NCBI RefSeq assembly: GCF_000145215.1
Contig: NC_014392.1
Coordinates: forward strand, 1,744,001 to 1,808,000
Source of the DNA: Caldicellulosiruptor obsidiansis OB47
GTDB taxonomy: Bacteria; Bacillota; Thermoanaerobacteria; Caldicellulosiruptorales; Caldicellulosiruptoraceae
Reading direction: 5' to 3'
Length of the DNA: 64,000 nucleotides
Shown here: positions 9,449 through 18,727 of the stretch, one piece after another
Layout: every line of letters begins with the position of its first letter
Numbering within the stretch: position 1 is the first letter of the stretch
The notes under the pieces: generated by a model
What the model was told of the DNA's origin: nothing
What the model saw: the letters and a program-made list of their open reading frames with translations, nothing else
Databases searched by the model: none
Position numbers and translations under genes: made by a program

Positions 9449-10455
9449 CTCTTTTTACTTACAAGACTTATATAAGGAACAGCATTTTCGCGGTAAGACG
9501 ACACTATTCCTTTTTGCAGCTTAAAGTAGCCGCAGGATGCAATCATAGCTGCATTATCTGTACAGTACTTAAATTCAGGTACAAAAAATTCAATGTTGTG
9601 CTGTGTACATTTTTCATAAAATTCTTTCCTGAGCCTTGAATTTGCAGCAACGCCACCGGCAACTGCAATTTTTTTTATATCTGTCTCAAGTGAAAGATTG
9701 ATTGTCTTTTCTACAAGTATGTTCACCACGGTTTTCTGGAAGGAAGCAGCAATATCTTCTATTTTAAATTTCTCACCATTTTGCAAAAGCCCATGAACAT
9801 GATTTATCACTGCAGATTTCAATCCACTGAAACTAAAATTGTACCCGTCAATATCAGCAACAGGATATTTGTATTTATCCTCATCGCCTAGCTTTGCGAC
9901 CTTGTCTATGGCAGGTCCACCAGGATATCCAAGCCCTAAATATCTTGCAATCTTGTCAAAAGCCTCTCCTGCTGCGTCATCTCTTGTTTTCCCCACTACC
10001 TCATATTCTTCAAAATCTTTTAAAATAATTAAATTTGTATGCCCTCCAGAGACAACCAGAACAATTAGCGGTGGCATAAGCTCAGGGTATGTTATAAAAT
10101 TAGCATAAATATGCCCTTCAATGTGATTCACAGCAACAAACGGAAGTTTTTTAGAAAAACTTAATGCCTTTGCAAATGAAAGTCCAACAAGAAGCGAACC
10201 TACAAGTCCAGGTCCGTACGTTGCAGCAACAGCATCTATATCGTTTACTGTTAAACCCGCCTGCTTGAATGCCATGTCAACAACATATGAAATCTTTTCA
10301 ACATGTTTACGAGAAGCTATTTCTGGAACAACACCACCAAACTGATGATGGATGTCAATCTGAGAGTATATCACATTTGACAGAACCTTTCTTCCATCTT
10401 CTACAATCGCAGCAGAAGTTTCATCGCATGATGTTTCAATTCCAAGTACAAGCAT
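9445..10455 (-). CDS. tsaD: tRNA N6-adenosine threonylcarbamoyltransferase TsaD
   Basis: Transfers the threonylcarbamoyl group to A37 of ANN-decoding tRNAs. The 336-residue length is typical. The protein starts MLVLGIETSCDETSAAIV, the ASKHA phosphate loop. The metal-binding histidines are in NHIEGHIYANF (His111 and His115). VVSGGHTNL and the C-terminal CTDNAAMIA motif are also present. It stands alone on the minus strand, convergent with the HD-GYP gene. Confidence 0.96.
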   Translation of the reverse strand: MLVLGIETSCDETSAAIVEDGRKVLSNVIYSQIDIHHQFGGVVPEIASRKHVEKISYVVDMAFKQAGLTVNDIDAVAATYGPGLVGSLLVGLSFAKALSFSKKLPFVAVNHIEGHIYANFITYPELMPPLIVLVVSGGHTNLIILKDFEEYEVVGKTRDDAAGEAFDKIARYLGLGYPGGPAIDKVAKLGDEDKYKYPVADIDGYNFSFSGLKSAVINHVHGLLQNGEKFKIEDIAASFQKTVVNILVEKTINLSLETDIKKIAVAGGVAANSRLRKEFYEKCTQHNIEFFVPEFKYCTDNAAMIASCGYFKLQKGIVSSYRENAVPYISLVSKKS

Positions 10456-10544
10456 CTTTTAGTTCTCAGCTCCTTATTCAAACTTTAGCACCTTTTATTA
10501 TACCAAACTCTCATAGAATTTTAATTTTTTCTAACACATATTTT

Positions 10545-10553
10545 TGATATAAT
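10545..10553 (+). promoter_or_regulatory. Putative extended -10 element for uppP
   Basis: TGATATAAT, 37 bp before the TTG start. No convincing -35 box is seen, as is common with extended -10 promoters. Confidence 0.45.
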
Positions 10554-10589
10554 AGATTAGTCTAAAATTTAATAGGGGAGGTCATACGT

Positions 10590-11387
10590 TTGACAGTATT
10601 TCAGGCAATCTTTTTAGGAATACTGCAAGGTCTTGGAGAATTCTTGCCAATTTCAAGCTCTGCACACTTGATAATCTTTCCATGGTTTTTTGGCTGGAAA
10701 GAGCACTCCCTTGTATTTGATGTTGCTCTTCATCTTGGAACACTCTTAGCGGTACTTGTATACTTTTGGAAGGATTACTTTGATATTGTAGTGCAAGGAA
10801 TCTCAAAACCAAAATCTGAAAAAGGAAAATTACTCTGGTTTATTATAGTTGCAACAATTCCCGGCGCTCTTTTCGGATACTTTTTTGAAAATGTTATAGA
10901 AAATGTTTTTAGAAAACAATATCTTTTGATTGCAATTGTGCTTGCTGTATTTGGATTTATACTATATTATGTAGATTCAATTGCTAAAAATAAAGTTGAA
11001 CTTTCACAGATGAATGTTTTTCATGCGGCTTTAATTGGTGTCTCACAGGCATTTGCTCTTTTCCCCGGTATTTCACGGTCTGGCATAACAATGACAACTG
11101 GACTTTTACTTGGTCTTAAAAAAGAAGCTGCAGCTAAATTTTCGTTTTTGATGTCAGCACCTATTATACTTGGTGCCGGAGCTGTATCGCTTTTAAAAAA
11201 CATCAATCATGTTGCTGCAGAGTTTTCAAACTTTGCAATTGGCTTTTTTACATCGGCAATAGTAGGTTTTCTGGCAATTCATTTTTTGCTTAGTATTGTC
11301 AAAAAAAGTGGTTTTAAAATCTTTGCATATTACAGATTTTTCTTAGCTGCAGTTATTTTAGCATTCTATCTTTCGAAAGTAGTGTAG
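10590..11387 (+). CDS. uppP: Undecaprenyl-diphosphatase UppP (BacA)
   Basis: Integral membrane enzyme that dephosphorylates undecaprenyl diphosphate to recycle the lipid carrier for cell-wall synthesis. The 265 residues form several membrane segments. The family motifs are present: [13 protein letters not shown] at about 15-27 and FPGISRSG at 157-164. The TTG start is supported by a strong GGGGAGG ribosome binding site. Its 3' end overlaps the convergent YkvI-like gene by 35 bp. Confidence 0.95.
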   Translation: MTVFQAIFLGILQGLGEFLPISSSAHLIIFPWFFGWKEHSLVFDVALHLGTLLAVLVYFWKDYFDIVVQGISKPKSEKGKLLWFIIVATIPGALFGYFFENVIENVFRKQYLLIAIVLAVFGFILYYVDSIAKNKVELSQMNVFHAALIGVSQAFALFPGISRSGITMTTGLLLGLKKEAAAKFSFLMSAPIILGAGAVSLLKNINHVAAEFSNFAIGFFTSAIVGFLAIHFLLSIVKKSGFKIFAYYRFFLAAVILAFYLSKVV

Positions 11388-12333
11388 ATAAACTCAACAT
11401 TACTATAATGCCAAGACCTATATATCCCATGAGAGAATATAATTTTCTCAGTAATACCTGGAACTGATTAAAGCCCAAAAGAAGTGAAATAATGATAACA
11501 AAAAATTCTACTTTTGAGTTTTTGATAGAATAGCAAAGTCCCATGTAGTTTGCAAGAACTGTTGTAAGTATTTCTAAAAATGCACTTGCAACAAGAATAA
11601 ACTGAAAAAACACACTCTTTTCAGCTTTTAAAAGAGGCATCTGAGAATTTTGAATACTGCTTTTTGAAAGCAAAATGGTATTTATAATGTTCAGAAGCAA
11701 AAAAATTAATATTGATGATATTACTATTGATAATTTTATCTCCTCTTTATGAAATCTTTCCTTTAGCCCATTTACTACAGGAAATGCTAACAATGAATTG
11801 TAAGCAGAGTAAAGTAGAGGAAAGGTAAGATGCTGGAAAAAATTTTTTGGTAAAGCGTACTTTAAACTTTCAAATTGAAAAATTATCTCATTTTTATGCA
11901 CAGACCTTAGAAAAATAAAACTAACTGTTATAATTAAAATACTAACAACCACCTTATTTATATTTACAACTGCTAAAAGACCATGCTTGAAAATTGCAAT
12001 GCTCAAGATAAAACAAAGCAGAGTAAATATATACCTGCTTACTCCCAAAAATTCTTCTCCAAGTTGACCAAATGCAGAAAACATAACTATTAGTGTGATT
12101 ATAGAAAAGAGCAAGATGTAAGCCCTAAATATATTTAAAATCACTCTACTTTTAATCTTAATATCCATAAGGTAAAGTAAAATGAGAAGTATCAAAATGG
12201 AAGAAAGACTAATATAAAAAATGCTTGTTTCTTTGAACTGAGAGAAAAAATAGAAAATTTCCTGACCGGTGGAAAAACCGGCACCTATTATTGAGCCAAG
12301 GACGCTTGATATAATTGCAAAAATTCTTCCCAT
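11353..12333 (-). CDS. YkvI-like multi-pass membrane protein
   Basis: About 326 residues with roughly ten hydrophobic segments. The first segments ([20 protein letters not shown]) carry the glycine-rich unwound-helix pattern seen in APC/LeuT-fold transporters, including the uncharacterised YkvI family. The substrate is unknown. I start at the internal ATG (MGRIFAIIS) because AGGAG lies 10 nt before it; the in-frame ATG 27 nt further upstream has no ribosome binding site. It is convergent with and overlaps uppP. Confidence 0.7.
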   Translation of the reverse strand: MGRIFAIISSVLGSIIGAGFSTGQEIFYFFSQFKETSIFYISLSSILILLILLYLMDIKIKSRVILNIFRAYILLFSIITLIVMFSAFGQLGEEFLGVSRYIFTLLCFILSIAIFKHGLLAVVNINKVVVSILIITVSFIFLRSVHKNEIIFQFESLKYALPKNFFQHLTFPLLYSAYNSLLAFPVVNGLKERFHKEEIKLSIVISSILIFLLLNIINTILLSKSSIQNSQMPLLKAEKSVFFQFILVASAFLEILTTVLANYMGLCYSIKNSKVEFFVIIISLLLGFNQFQVLLRKLYSLMGYIGLGIIVMLSLSTLLSKDRMLK

Positions 12334-12426
12334 GTGCGATGGTTCTCCTAATACCCTCATATATTTCTCAACTTACATGATATTTAAATTCAAAATACTA
12401 TATGAAAGAATTCTGGAGGAAGAAAA

Positions 12427-13053
12427 ATGGAATTTATAAAACAAATATTTATATCCATTGCTGAATACCTTTCTCAATTTGGTCACTTGGGAATATTTAT
12501 AGGAATGACACTTGAGTCTGCCTGCATTCCAATACCCTCTGAGGTCATATTGCCACTTGGTGGATACCTTGTATACAAAGGAATTGGAAGCGTGCTTTCC
12601 ATGACTATTGTGGCAACCTTAGGATGTTTGGCTGGTTCTATAATAGCATATGTAGTAGGGTACTTTGGCGGAAGACCATTTATACTTAAATATGGTAAAT
12701 ACTTTTTTATATCAAAGCACGATTTCGAAAGAGCAGAAAAATTCTTTCAAAAAAGAGGAGAAATCACTATATTTGTAAGTAGACTTTTGCCTGTAATAAG
12801 GACTTTTATCTCACTGCCTGCTGGCATTGCAAAGATGAACTTTGCAAAGTTTTGTATCTATACAATTCTTGGGTCATTTCCATGGTGTTTGCTTTTTGTC
12901 TATCTTGGCAAAAAACTTGGAGATAACTGGAAGTCAATTGAAGAGCATTTAAAAGGGTTGGACTACCTTATATTTATTCTAATAATTTTTGCAATTGTAG
13001 GCTATGTTGTCTATAAAGTCTTCAAAGGCAAAAAATCAGTCGAGGTTGAATAA
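12427..13053 (+). CDS. DedA-family membrane protein
   Basis: A 208-residue protein with the SNARE-associated/DedA (VTT) domain: LESACIPIPSEVILPLGGYL, then GSIIAYVVGYFGGR, a central FFQKRGEITIFVSRLLPVIRTFISLPAG motif, and C-terminal membrane helices. DedA proteins are linked to membrane homeostasis, lipid-carrier flipping and proton-motive-force maintenance. The exact role here is not shown. The ATG follows a GGAGG ribosome binding site. It lies 53 bp before the aminotransferase gene on the same strand. Confidence 0.87.
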   Translation: MEFIKQIFISIAEYLSQFGHLGIFIGMTLESACIPIPSEVILPLGGYLVYKGIGSVLSMTIVATLGCLAGSIIAYVVGYFGGRPFILKYGKYFFISKHDFERAEKFFQKRGEITIFVSRLLPVIRTFISLPAGIAKMNFAKFCIYTILGSFPWCLLFVYLGKKLGDNWKSIEEHLKGLDYLIFILIIFAIVGYVVYKVFKGKKSVEVE

Positions 13054-13106
13054 ATATAAATTTTAATGTATAATTATTAAAAATCTTAAAGTGAGGGGCT
13101 AAGATT

Positions 13107-14312
13107 ATGAAAATAGATGAAATAATCTCTTATGATTCACAGTACTATGTCAACGTATTTGGCAGTCGAATTCCAATTGCTTTTGAAAAAGGAGAAGGAT
13201 GTATTCTTTATGACAGTCAGAACAAAGAATACCTTGATTTTATCTCTGGAATTTCTGTGTGCAATTTAGGGCACAGCCACCCAAAATTTGTGACTGCCTT
13301 AAAAGACCAAATTGAAAAGCTCATACACACATCAAGCCTGTTTTATATTGAACCTCAAGCACTGCTGGCAAAAAGACTTGCTGAAGTTTCTAAATTTGAT
13401 AAAGTATTTTTCTGTAATTCCGGGGCTGAGGCAAATGAGGCTGCAATAAAGCTTGTGAGAAATTATTTTTATAAAAAAGGGCTTTCTAAATATAAAATCA
13501 TTACACTTGAAAATTCATTCCATGGAAGAACACTTGCAACAACTGCTGCAACAGGTCAAAAAAAGTATCAAAAACCCTTTGAGCCAATGCCAGAAGGATT
13601 TATAAACGTTGAGGCAGACATTGAAAAAATAAAAAGTGTTATAGATGACAAAACAGCAGCAGTCATGATTGAGCTTGTCCAGGCAGAAGGTGGAATAAAG
13701 GTGCTTTCAAAAGAGTTTGTACAAAAACTTTTTGCTTTTTGTAAAGAACATGGGCTTTTGTTTGTAATTGACGAGGTTCAAACAGGTATCGGAAGGTGTG
13801 GTAGTCTTTTTTGTTTTGAGCAATATGATGTAACTCCTGATATAATTACTCTCGCAAAAGGGCTTGGAAATGGCGTGCCAATTGGAGCTATGCTTTGCAA
13901 AAAAGAGGTTGCCACATTTGAACCAGGTGAACATGGCTCAACTTTCGGGGGAAATTTGCTTGCAACAAGAGCAGCTCTTGAGGTGTTGAGAATAATTGAA
14001 GAAGAAAATATAATTGAAAATGTAAACAAAATGGGGGATTATTTAAAGCAAAAGCTTCTTGAGCTAAAAGAACAATTCGATTTTATGGTGGATGTCAGAG
14101 GTTTGGGTCTTTTAATAGGTGTTGAATTTTCTTTCCCTGTGAAAGAACTTGTAAAAGAGTTAGCTTTAGCCGGGCTTTTGACAAGCAGCTGCGGAGGTGG
14201 AAACGTCATAAGATTTGCTCCTCCTTTGATTGTTCAAAAAACTCACATAGATAAAGCCTTGGAAATCTTCAAAGACGTGGTGAAAAGGTATGCTGACATG
14301 GGAAGAGCTTGA
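13107..14312 (+). CDS. argD: Class III PLP aminotransferase, acetylornithine aminotransferase-like
   Basis: A 401-residue fold-type I PLP enzyme. It has [16 protein letters not shown] (phosphate binding), [26 protein letters not shown] (Asp222 binds the pyridine nitrogen) and [14 protein letters not shown] with the Schiff-base Lys251. Length and motifs fit ArgD, which makes N-acetylornithine in arginine synthesis. No other arg genes are nearby, so another omega-aminotransferase specificity is possible. Its last 23 bp overlap the uracil-DNA glycosylase gene, so the two are likely translated together. Confidence 0.85.
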   Translation: MKIDEIISYDSQYYVNVFGSRIPIAFEKGEGCILYDSQNKEYLDFISGISVCNLGHSHPKFVTALKDQIEKLIHTSSLFYIEPQALLAKRLAEVSKFDKVFFCNSGAEANEAAIKLVRNYFYKKGLSKYKIITLENSFHGRTLATTAATGQKKYQKPFEPMPEGFINVEADIEKIKSVIDDKTAAVMIELVQAEGGIKVLSKEFVQKLFAFCKEHGLLFVIDEVQTGIGRCGSLFCFEQYDVTPDIITLAKGLGNGVPIGAMLCKKEVATFEPGEHGSTFGGNLLATRAALEVLRIIEEENIIENVNKMGDYLKQKLLELKEQFDFMVDVRGLGLLIGVEFSFPVKELVKELALAGLLTSSCGGGNVIRFAPPLIVQKTHIDKALEIFKDVVKRYADMGRA

Positions 14313-14847
14313 AAATGCGTGTATTTCATGTGAAAAATGCCCTATTTCTAAAAATCGCACAAACGTTGTAGTAGGTGATGGAAATAAAAATGCAAAGCTT
14401 GTGTTTGTAGGTGAAGCTCCGGGTGAGGAAGAAGACAAGCAAGGAAAACCGTTTGTAGGAAGAGCAGGAAAGTTTTTAGACTTAGCTTTGACTTCTCTGG
14501 AGCTTTCAAGAGAAAAAGATTTTTATATCTGCAACATTTTAAAGTGTAGACCCCCAAACAACCGCGTTCCAACAGAGGTGGAGGCTCAAAACTGCTTGCC
14601 TTTTTTGAAAGCCCAAATAAAACTTATCTCCCCAAAAATAATTGTCTGCCTCGGTGCAACAGCTATGAAATATATTCTTGGCAAAGATCTTAAAATCACT
14701 CAAGACAGGGGAAAGTGGTTTGAAAAAGGTGGTTTTTGGATTATGGCTACATACCATCCAGCAGCACTTTTAAGAGACCCAGGTAAAAGAGAGGATTTTT
14801 ACAGGGATTTGAAAAGTGTAAAGGAAAGGCTGGAGAAGATAAAGTAG
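14290..14847 (+). CDS. Family 4 uracil-DNA glycosylase
   Basis: Removes uracil from DNA, important in a thermophile because cytosine deaminates faster when hot. The 185-residue protein has the family 4 iron-sulfur ligands Cys14, Cys17, Cys86 and Cys102. It also has motif [10 protein letters not shown], the [12 protein letters not shown] segment, and motif [11 protein letters not shown]. The spacing of the cysteines is as in thermophilic family 4 enzymes. The gene overlaps the aminotransferase gene by 23 bp and is followed by an intrinsic terminator. Confidence 0.94.
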   Translation: MLTWEELENACISCEKCPISKNRTNVVVGDGNKNAKLVFVGEAPGEEEDKQGKPFVGRAGKFLDLALTSLELSREKDFYICNILKCRPPNNRVPTEVEAQNCLPFLKAQIKLISPKIIVCLGATAMKYILGKDLKITQDRGKWFEKGGFWIMATYHPAALLRDPGKREDFYRDLKSVKERLEKIK

Positions 14848-14872
14848 TGACTAATAAATAAAAAATAAATTT

Positions 14873-14915
14873 AAGGAGCAGACCACCAGATGTTGTCTGC
14901 TCCTTTGTCTTTTTA
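14873..14915. terminator. Intrinsic terminator between convergent genes
   Basis: An 11-bp stem, AAGGAGCAGAC / GTCTGCTCCTT, followed by TGTCTTTTT on the plus strand and by an AT-rich run (TTTATTTTTTATTT) on the minus strand. It can serve both the glycosylase gene and the SLH-protein gene. Confidence 0.85.
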
Positions 14916-16640
14916 TGGTATCTTTACTTTAATTACATTGCTACCCACTACTCTATCTGAGTAGATAGCATAAACTGTAAAGTAATAGTAATGTCCTCTC
15001 TTGAGTTCCTTATATTCCCCATTGATCAAATACTTATCTTTTGCTTTGACATTTATTGAGGTAATGTTTTTATCTGATATTTCTGCCAGTAAACCGTCTT
15101 TATTGAAGTCAGGTGATGAGTTTGTATCAGATATAACAACTCTGTACCCTTGAAGCTTATCATTGTCTATTTTGTCCCATTTTAAGTTAATATACAATTG
15201 TCCATGCCATCTTACTATTTTTGCCTGCAACTTTGGTCTTAACTTTGCAATCTCTAAATTAGAGTAATAAATGGCCTTGATGCTATTCCCAGCGATAAAT
15301 CTATCCTGATACTGAGCTGTTACACTAAAATAATATTCTTCACCATCTTTTAAATACTCGCCAACATCTCCATTTTTATAAGGAATTGTGTTGTCAATAA
15401 CAATCTGAGTCGTATTTTTGTCATTGATAAAAACAAGATAACCATTGTCCGGATATTTAGGTTCTTTAGTTTTTTTGGATATCACAATCCAATATCCTAT
15501 AAGTCGGGGATCATCTATCTTTTGCCAGCTTAAAACAAATTTATTATCTTTATATTCATACTTTACAGATGGTTTTTCAAAATAATTTGGTATAACTGGC
15601 ATTCTCATTTTTATAGCATTACCTTTTACATATATATTCCCTTCATAAATTGCTGTAACACTGAAATAATACTCTTCTCCACTTTTCACATAAACTCCAA
15701 AGTCACCACCCTTATATTTTGAATTTACTCCAATCTCTATATAATTAGCGTTTCTGTCAGACAGTATGGTCAGACAACCATCTTGCGGATATCCCGGCTG
15801 GCTATTGTTCTTTGAGATAACAACTGCGTATCCTTTCAGTTTTTTGTCATTTATTCTATTCCATATCAGGACAACTCTGTCCCCCTTTGTATAGGCAGTA
15901 ACATTGGGTACAGGATAAGTATATTGCTGATTAGAACCCGATGAAGAATTATCATCATAGGTAACTTTTTCTTCAGTTGCTTGAGCATTAATAACGTTGT
16001 ACAACAGCACCGCTGCCTGAGCGCGAGTAAGAATTCCTTGTGGTTCAAATTTATATTGATTAGAATTTGGAACTGGGCTTCCTACCATAATACCTTTTGC
16101 AATAGCAATTGCAACATATTTAACAAGGTTCTTCGATATTTGGTCTTTGTCAATGTAGTTGTTCAAAACATTCATATCAACATTTTCATTCTGCAGCCCC
16201 TTTGCCTTTACAAGAGCAACTGCCATATCCTCTCTTACGGCATAATCAGATGGTTTAAAGTACTCGCCATTTTGAGTTCTAAAACCTGTTAAATAATATT
16301 TTGCAGTTTCTACATAAGGATATGCCCAGTGGTCTTTGGGAACATCTTTAAAGGATGGATTATCTGTCACCTTTATTGGAAGGTTCAGGCTAATTACCAT
16401 AATCCTTGCAAATTCAGATCTTGTGACTGGATTGTCTGGTCTGAATGTTTTGTCCGGATAACCTGCTATAATTCCTCTTTCTACCATGAATTTTACTGCA
16501 TTGTATGCCCAATGATTTTGAGGAAGATCAGAAAAAATTGAGTTTGATTGGTCTTGAGAAAATGAAACCATGCTAAAAATAGAAACTATAAAAACTATTA
16601 CCAACAAACTTGTCAACAGCTTTTTATAACACCATTTCAT
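14913..16640 (-). CDS. SLH-domain surface protein with three FnIII-like repeats
   Basis: An exported protein of about 575 residues. I start at MKWCYKKLLTSLLVIV because AAAGGAG and GAGGAG lie before it; an upstream in-frame ATG lacks a ribosome binding site. A signal peptide is followed by three S-layer homology domains (DLPQNHWAYNAVKFMVERG, DVPKDHWAYPYVETAKYYL, then a third around LVKYVAIAIAKGIM with TRAQAA). These anchor proteins to cell-wall polysaccharide. Then come three repeats of about 105 residues, each containing W(N/Q/D)KI or WNRI, LxGYxVVIS, a GYPxDG-like turn and EYYFSVTA, which look like fibronectin-III-type beta sandwiches. No enzyme domain is seen. A role in surface adhesion or S-layer structure is inferred. 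Confidence 0.85.
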   Translation of the reverse strand: MKWCYKKLLTSLLVIVFIVSIFSMVSFSQDQSNSIFSDLPQNHWAYNAVKFMVERGIIAGYPDKTFRPDNPVTRSEFARIMVISLNLPIKVTDNPSFKDVPKDHWAYPYVETAKYYLTGFRTQNGEYFKPSDYAVREDMAVALVKAKGLQNENVDMNVLNNYIDKDQISKNLVKYVAIAIAKGIMVGSPVPNSNQYKFEPQGILTRAQAAVLLYNVINAQATEEKVTYDDNSSSGSNQQYTYPVPNVTAYTKGDRVVLIWNRINDKKLKGYAVVISKNNSQPGYPQDGCLTILSDRNANYIEIGVNSKYKGGDFGVYVKSGEEYYFSVTAIYEGNIYVKGNAIKMRMPVIPNYFEKPSVKYEYKDNKFVLSWQKIDDPRLIGYWIVISKKTKEPKYPDNGYLVFINDKNTTQIVIDNTIPYKNGDVGEYLKDGEEYYFSVTAQYQDRFIAGNSIKAIYYSNLEIAKLRPKLQAKIVRWHGQLYINLKWDKIDNDKLQGYRVVISDTNSSPDFNKDGLLAEISDKNITSINVKAKDKYLINGEYKELKRGHYYYFTVYAIYSDRVVGSNVIKVKIP

Positions 16641-16829
16641 ACTCCTCAAACTCCTTTCTAAAATAAAATGATTTTTACACAATTACATTATATCCAACAT
16701 TTATATAATTCACATTATGATATTATTACAAATCTATGTAAATTTTATTTTTGTTTTTCACATTGAAACCAGTCCAAATTTTTGAGATAATCTTAATATA
16801 CACAACAGTAGAATCTCGGTGATTTTGAC

Positions 16830-17996
16830 ATGCTTGAAGCATATGAACAGATCACAAAGCTTAAAAATACAATTGAACGTTTTAGCAGTTTTATCATTAA
16901 TACCTCTTCTGAAAAAGATATGAATGAAATACTTCTTATGACAATTGATTCCTGCTTAGAACTAACAGGAAGCGATGGTGCAACAATCTATCTAAAGGAA
17001 ACGATAGACCAAGAAGAAAAGCTTGTTATAAGAGCTACAAAAAATCTGTCTGTTAACTTTGAATTTTATTTAGGATATTCCCTACCTATTTCCCCAATTA
17101 GCCTTTGCGGATATGCAGCAGTACACCAAAAACCTGTTGTAATAAACGATACTTTGAATTTGCCTGAAAATCACGAATTTAGACAGTTCAAATTCTTTGA
17201 CAAGAGTTTACATTATGTTACAATTAATACTATAACTGCACCCATATTTGACTTTAGCAACAATCTGTTGGGAGTGTTGCAAGTAATCAATAAAAAAGCA
17301 AAACCAAATATAAAATTAGACGAAACCAATGCTACCCTTTTTACTATTAGCTACACTGAGACAGATGTAAAGCTCATATTAGCAATTTCTTCTTTTGTAG
17401 GTACTCTTCTTGACAGAGCTAAAGCTTATGAGAAATTTGAAGTATCTATTACTAATACGCAAAAGATGCTGGCTAATATGTTTGATTCTGTAAAAAAGTC
17501 TATTTCAGTTTTAAATGATATTTTAATAAGCGGGCAACAAAAATTTATAGAGTCTTTACAAACCAAAAAGAAAGAAAAAATTCTTTTACTTAAAGAAGGA
17601 ATAGAACTTTTTAAAAAACAATACCAGCTTTCCAAAATTACTGAAACAATCATAAGTATAGCCTATCTGATAACAAGAAACATTGATACAAAGATGATAG
17701 ATATTTTACACGAAGTTATTTCAACAGAAATCAGACTTTATGATATACCTTTAAAAATAAATGAAAGTGAATATGTTATTTTTCTTCACAATGTCGACAT
17801 AATAAAAGCACGAATGATTGCCAAAAGAATAGAACGAAAGGTTTTTGAAAAGCTTAAAATCAATGAAATGCTATCTACCTCATTAAAATTTCTATGGAGT
17901 TTTTATGAATTAAAACCTGATGAAGAGAAAAATATTGAAGAAGTGCTTAGTTATTTACAAAAAATAGCTAAAGAGAATGAAGGTGAAATTACATAA
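16830..17996 (+). CDS. GAF protein with degenerate GGDEF domain that keeps the I-site
   Basis: 388 residues. A GAF sensor domain covers about residues 10-190 and is clearly paralogous to the one encoded at 18728 (shared NLSVNFEF/NYSVNFQF and LGVLQVINKK/IGVLQVLNKK segments). The C-terminal part aligns with the paralogue's GGDEF domain, but the metal-binding aspartates are missing and GGDEF is replaced by NESEY (311-315). The inhibitory I-site RxxD survives as RLYD at 302-305, exactly five residues before the signature. It therefore cannot be an active cyclase but may bind c-di-GMP as a receptor. It is translationally coupled to the next gene by a TAATG overlap. Confidence 0.8.
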   Translation: MLEAYEQITKLKNTIERFSSFIINTSSEKDMNEILLMTIDSCLELTGSDGATIYLKETIDQEEKLVIRATKNLSVNFEFYLGYSLPISPISLCGYAAVHQKPVVINDTLNLPENHEFRQFKFFDKSLHYVTINTITAPIFDFSNNLLGVLQVINKKAKPNIKLDETNATLFTISYTETDVKLILAISSFVGTLLDRAKAYEKFEVSITNTQKMLANMFDSVKKSISVLNDILISGQQKFIESLQTKKKEKILLLKEGIELFKKQYQLSKITETIISIAYLITRNIDTKMIDILHEVISTEIRLYDIPLKINESEYVIFLHNVDIIKARMIAKRIERKVFEKLKINEMLSTSLKFLWSFYELKPDEEKNIEEVLSYLQKIAKENEGEIT

Positions 17997-18712
17997 TGAA
18001 AACACCTGTATTAAATTTTTTAGGAATAGGAAGTGCCTTTAATCCTTACTTTAACAATACTTCTGCTTACTTTGAATTTGACACAGAATTATTTTTAATC
18101 GACTGTGGTGAAGGTATATTTTCAAGTCTTTATAAACTCAAATTACTTGAAAAATACAAAACAATTAACGTTCTTATAACTCATACTCACTCAGACCACA
18201 TAGCTACTTTGGGACATTTACTTCTTTTTTGTTTCTATGAACTAAACAAAAGAGTTAAAATTTTTTTCCCAGAAGAATCTTTAATTTCTTCTTTGCTCAG
18301 TGGTATGGGTGTAGGAAAATATACTTATGAATTAATAAAGTTACAGAACCCATTTATATATAAAGAAATTTTGACGATAATATCAGTAGAACAGATACAT
18401 GTTAATGAAATTCCTTGTTTTGGCTATTTAATTAAAACAAAAGAATGCTGTTTTTTCTATAGTGGTGATTCAAGAACTTTAAATCAGATAATTCTTGAAA
18501 AATTTTTGAAAGACGAAATTGACTTTTTGTACCAAGACACCTGTTTTGAAAACACAACTGAAAATCATCCTCATCTTTCATTATCAGAACTTTGTTATTT
18601 AATTCCACCAGAAAAAAGAAAACACGTTTATTGTATTCATCTTGACAGAAATTTTAATTTTAGCTATGCAAGAAATTTAGGTTTTAATATTCCTGAACAA
18701 ATAAAAACCTGA
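17996..18712 (+). CDS. MBL-fold metal-dependent hydrolase (RNase Z-like superfamily)
   Basis: A 238-residue metallo-beta-lactamase-fold protein. The signature THTHSDH is at 62-68, the second metal aspartate is in SGDS, and a C-terminal histidine lies in YCIHLD. It also has the IDCGEG strand. The shape resembles RNase Z/phosphodiesterase-type MBL proteins, but it is shorter than RNase Z and lacks its exosite arm. The ATG overlaps the previous stop codon, and the gene sits between two GAF regulators. A signalling hydrolase, perhaps for a nucleotide messenger, is a guess from this context. Confidence 0.78.
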   Translation: MKTPVLNFLGIGSAFNPYFNNTSAYFEFDTELFLIDCGEGIFSSLYKLKLLEKYKTINVLITHTHSDHIATLGHLLLFCFYELNKRVKIFFPEESLISSLLSGMGVGKYTYELIKLQNPFIYKEILTIISVEQIHVNEIPCFGYLIKTKECCFFYSGDSRTLNQIILEKFLKDEIDFLYQDTCFENTTENHPHLSLSELCYLIPPEKRKHVYCIHLDRNFNFSYARNLGFNIPEQIKT

Positions 18713-18727
18713 AAGAAGGATAAAATC

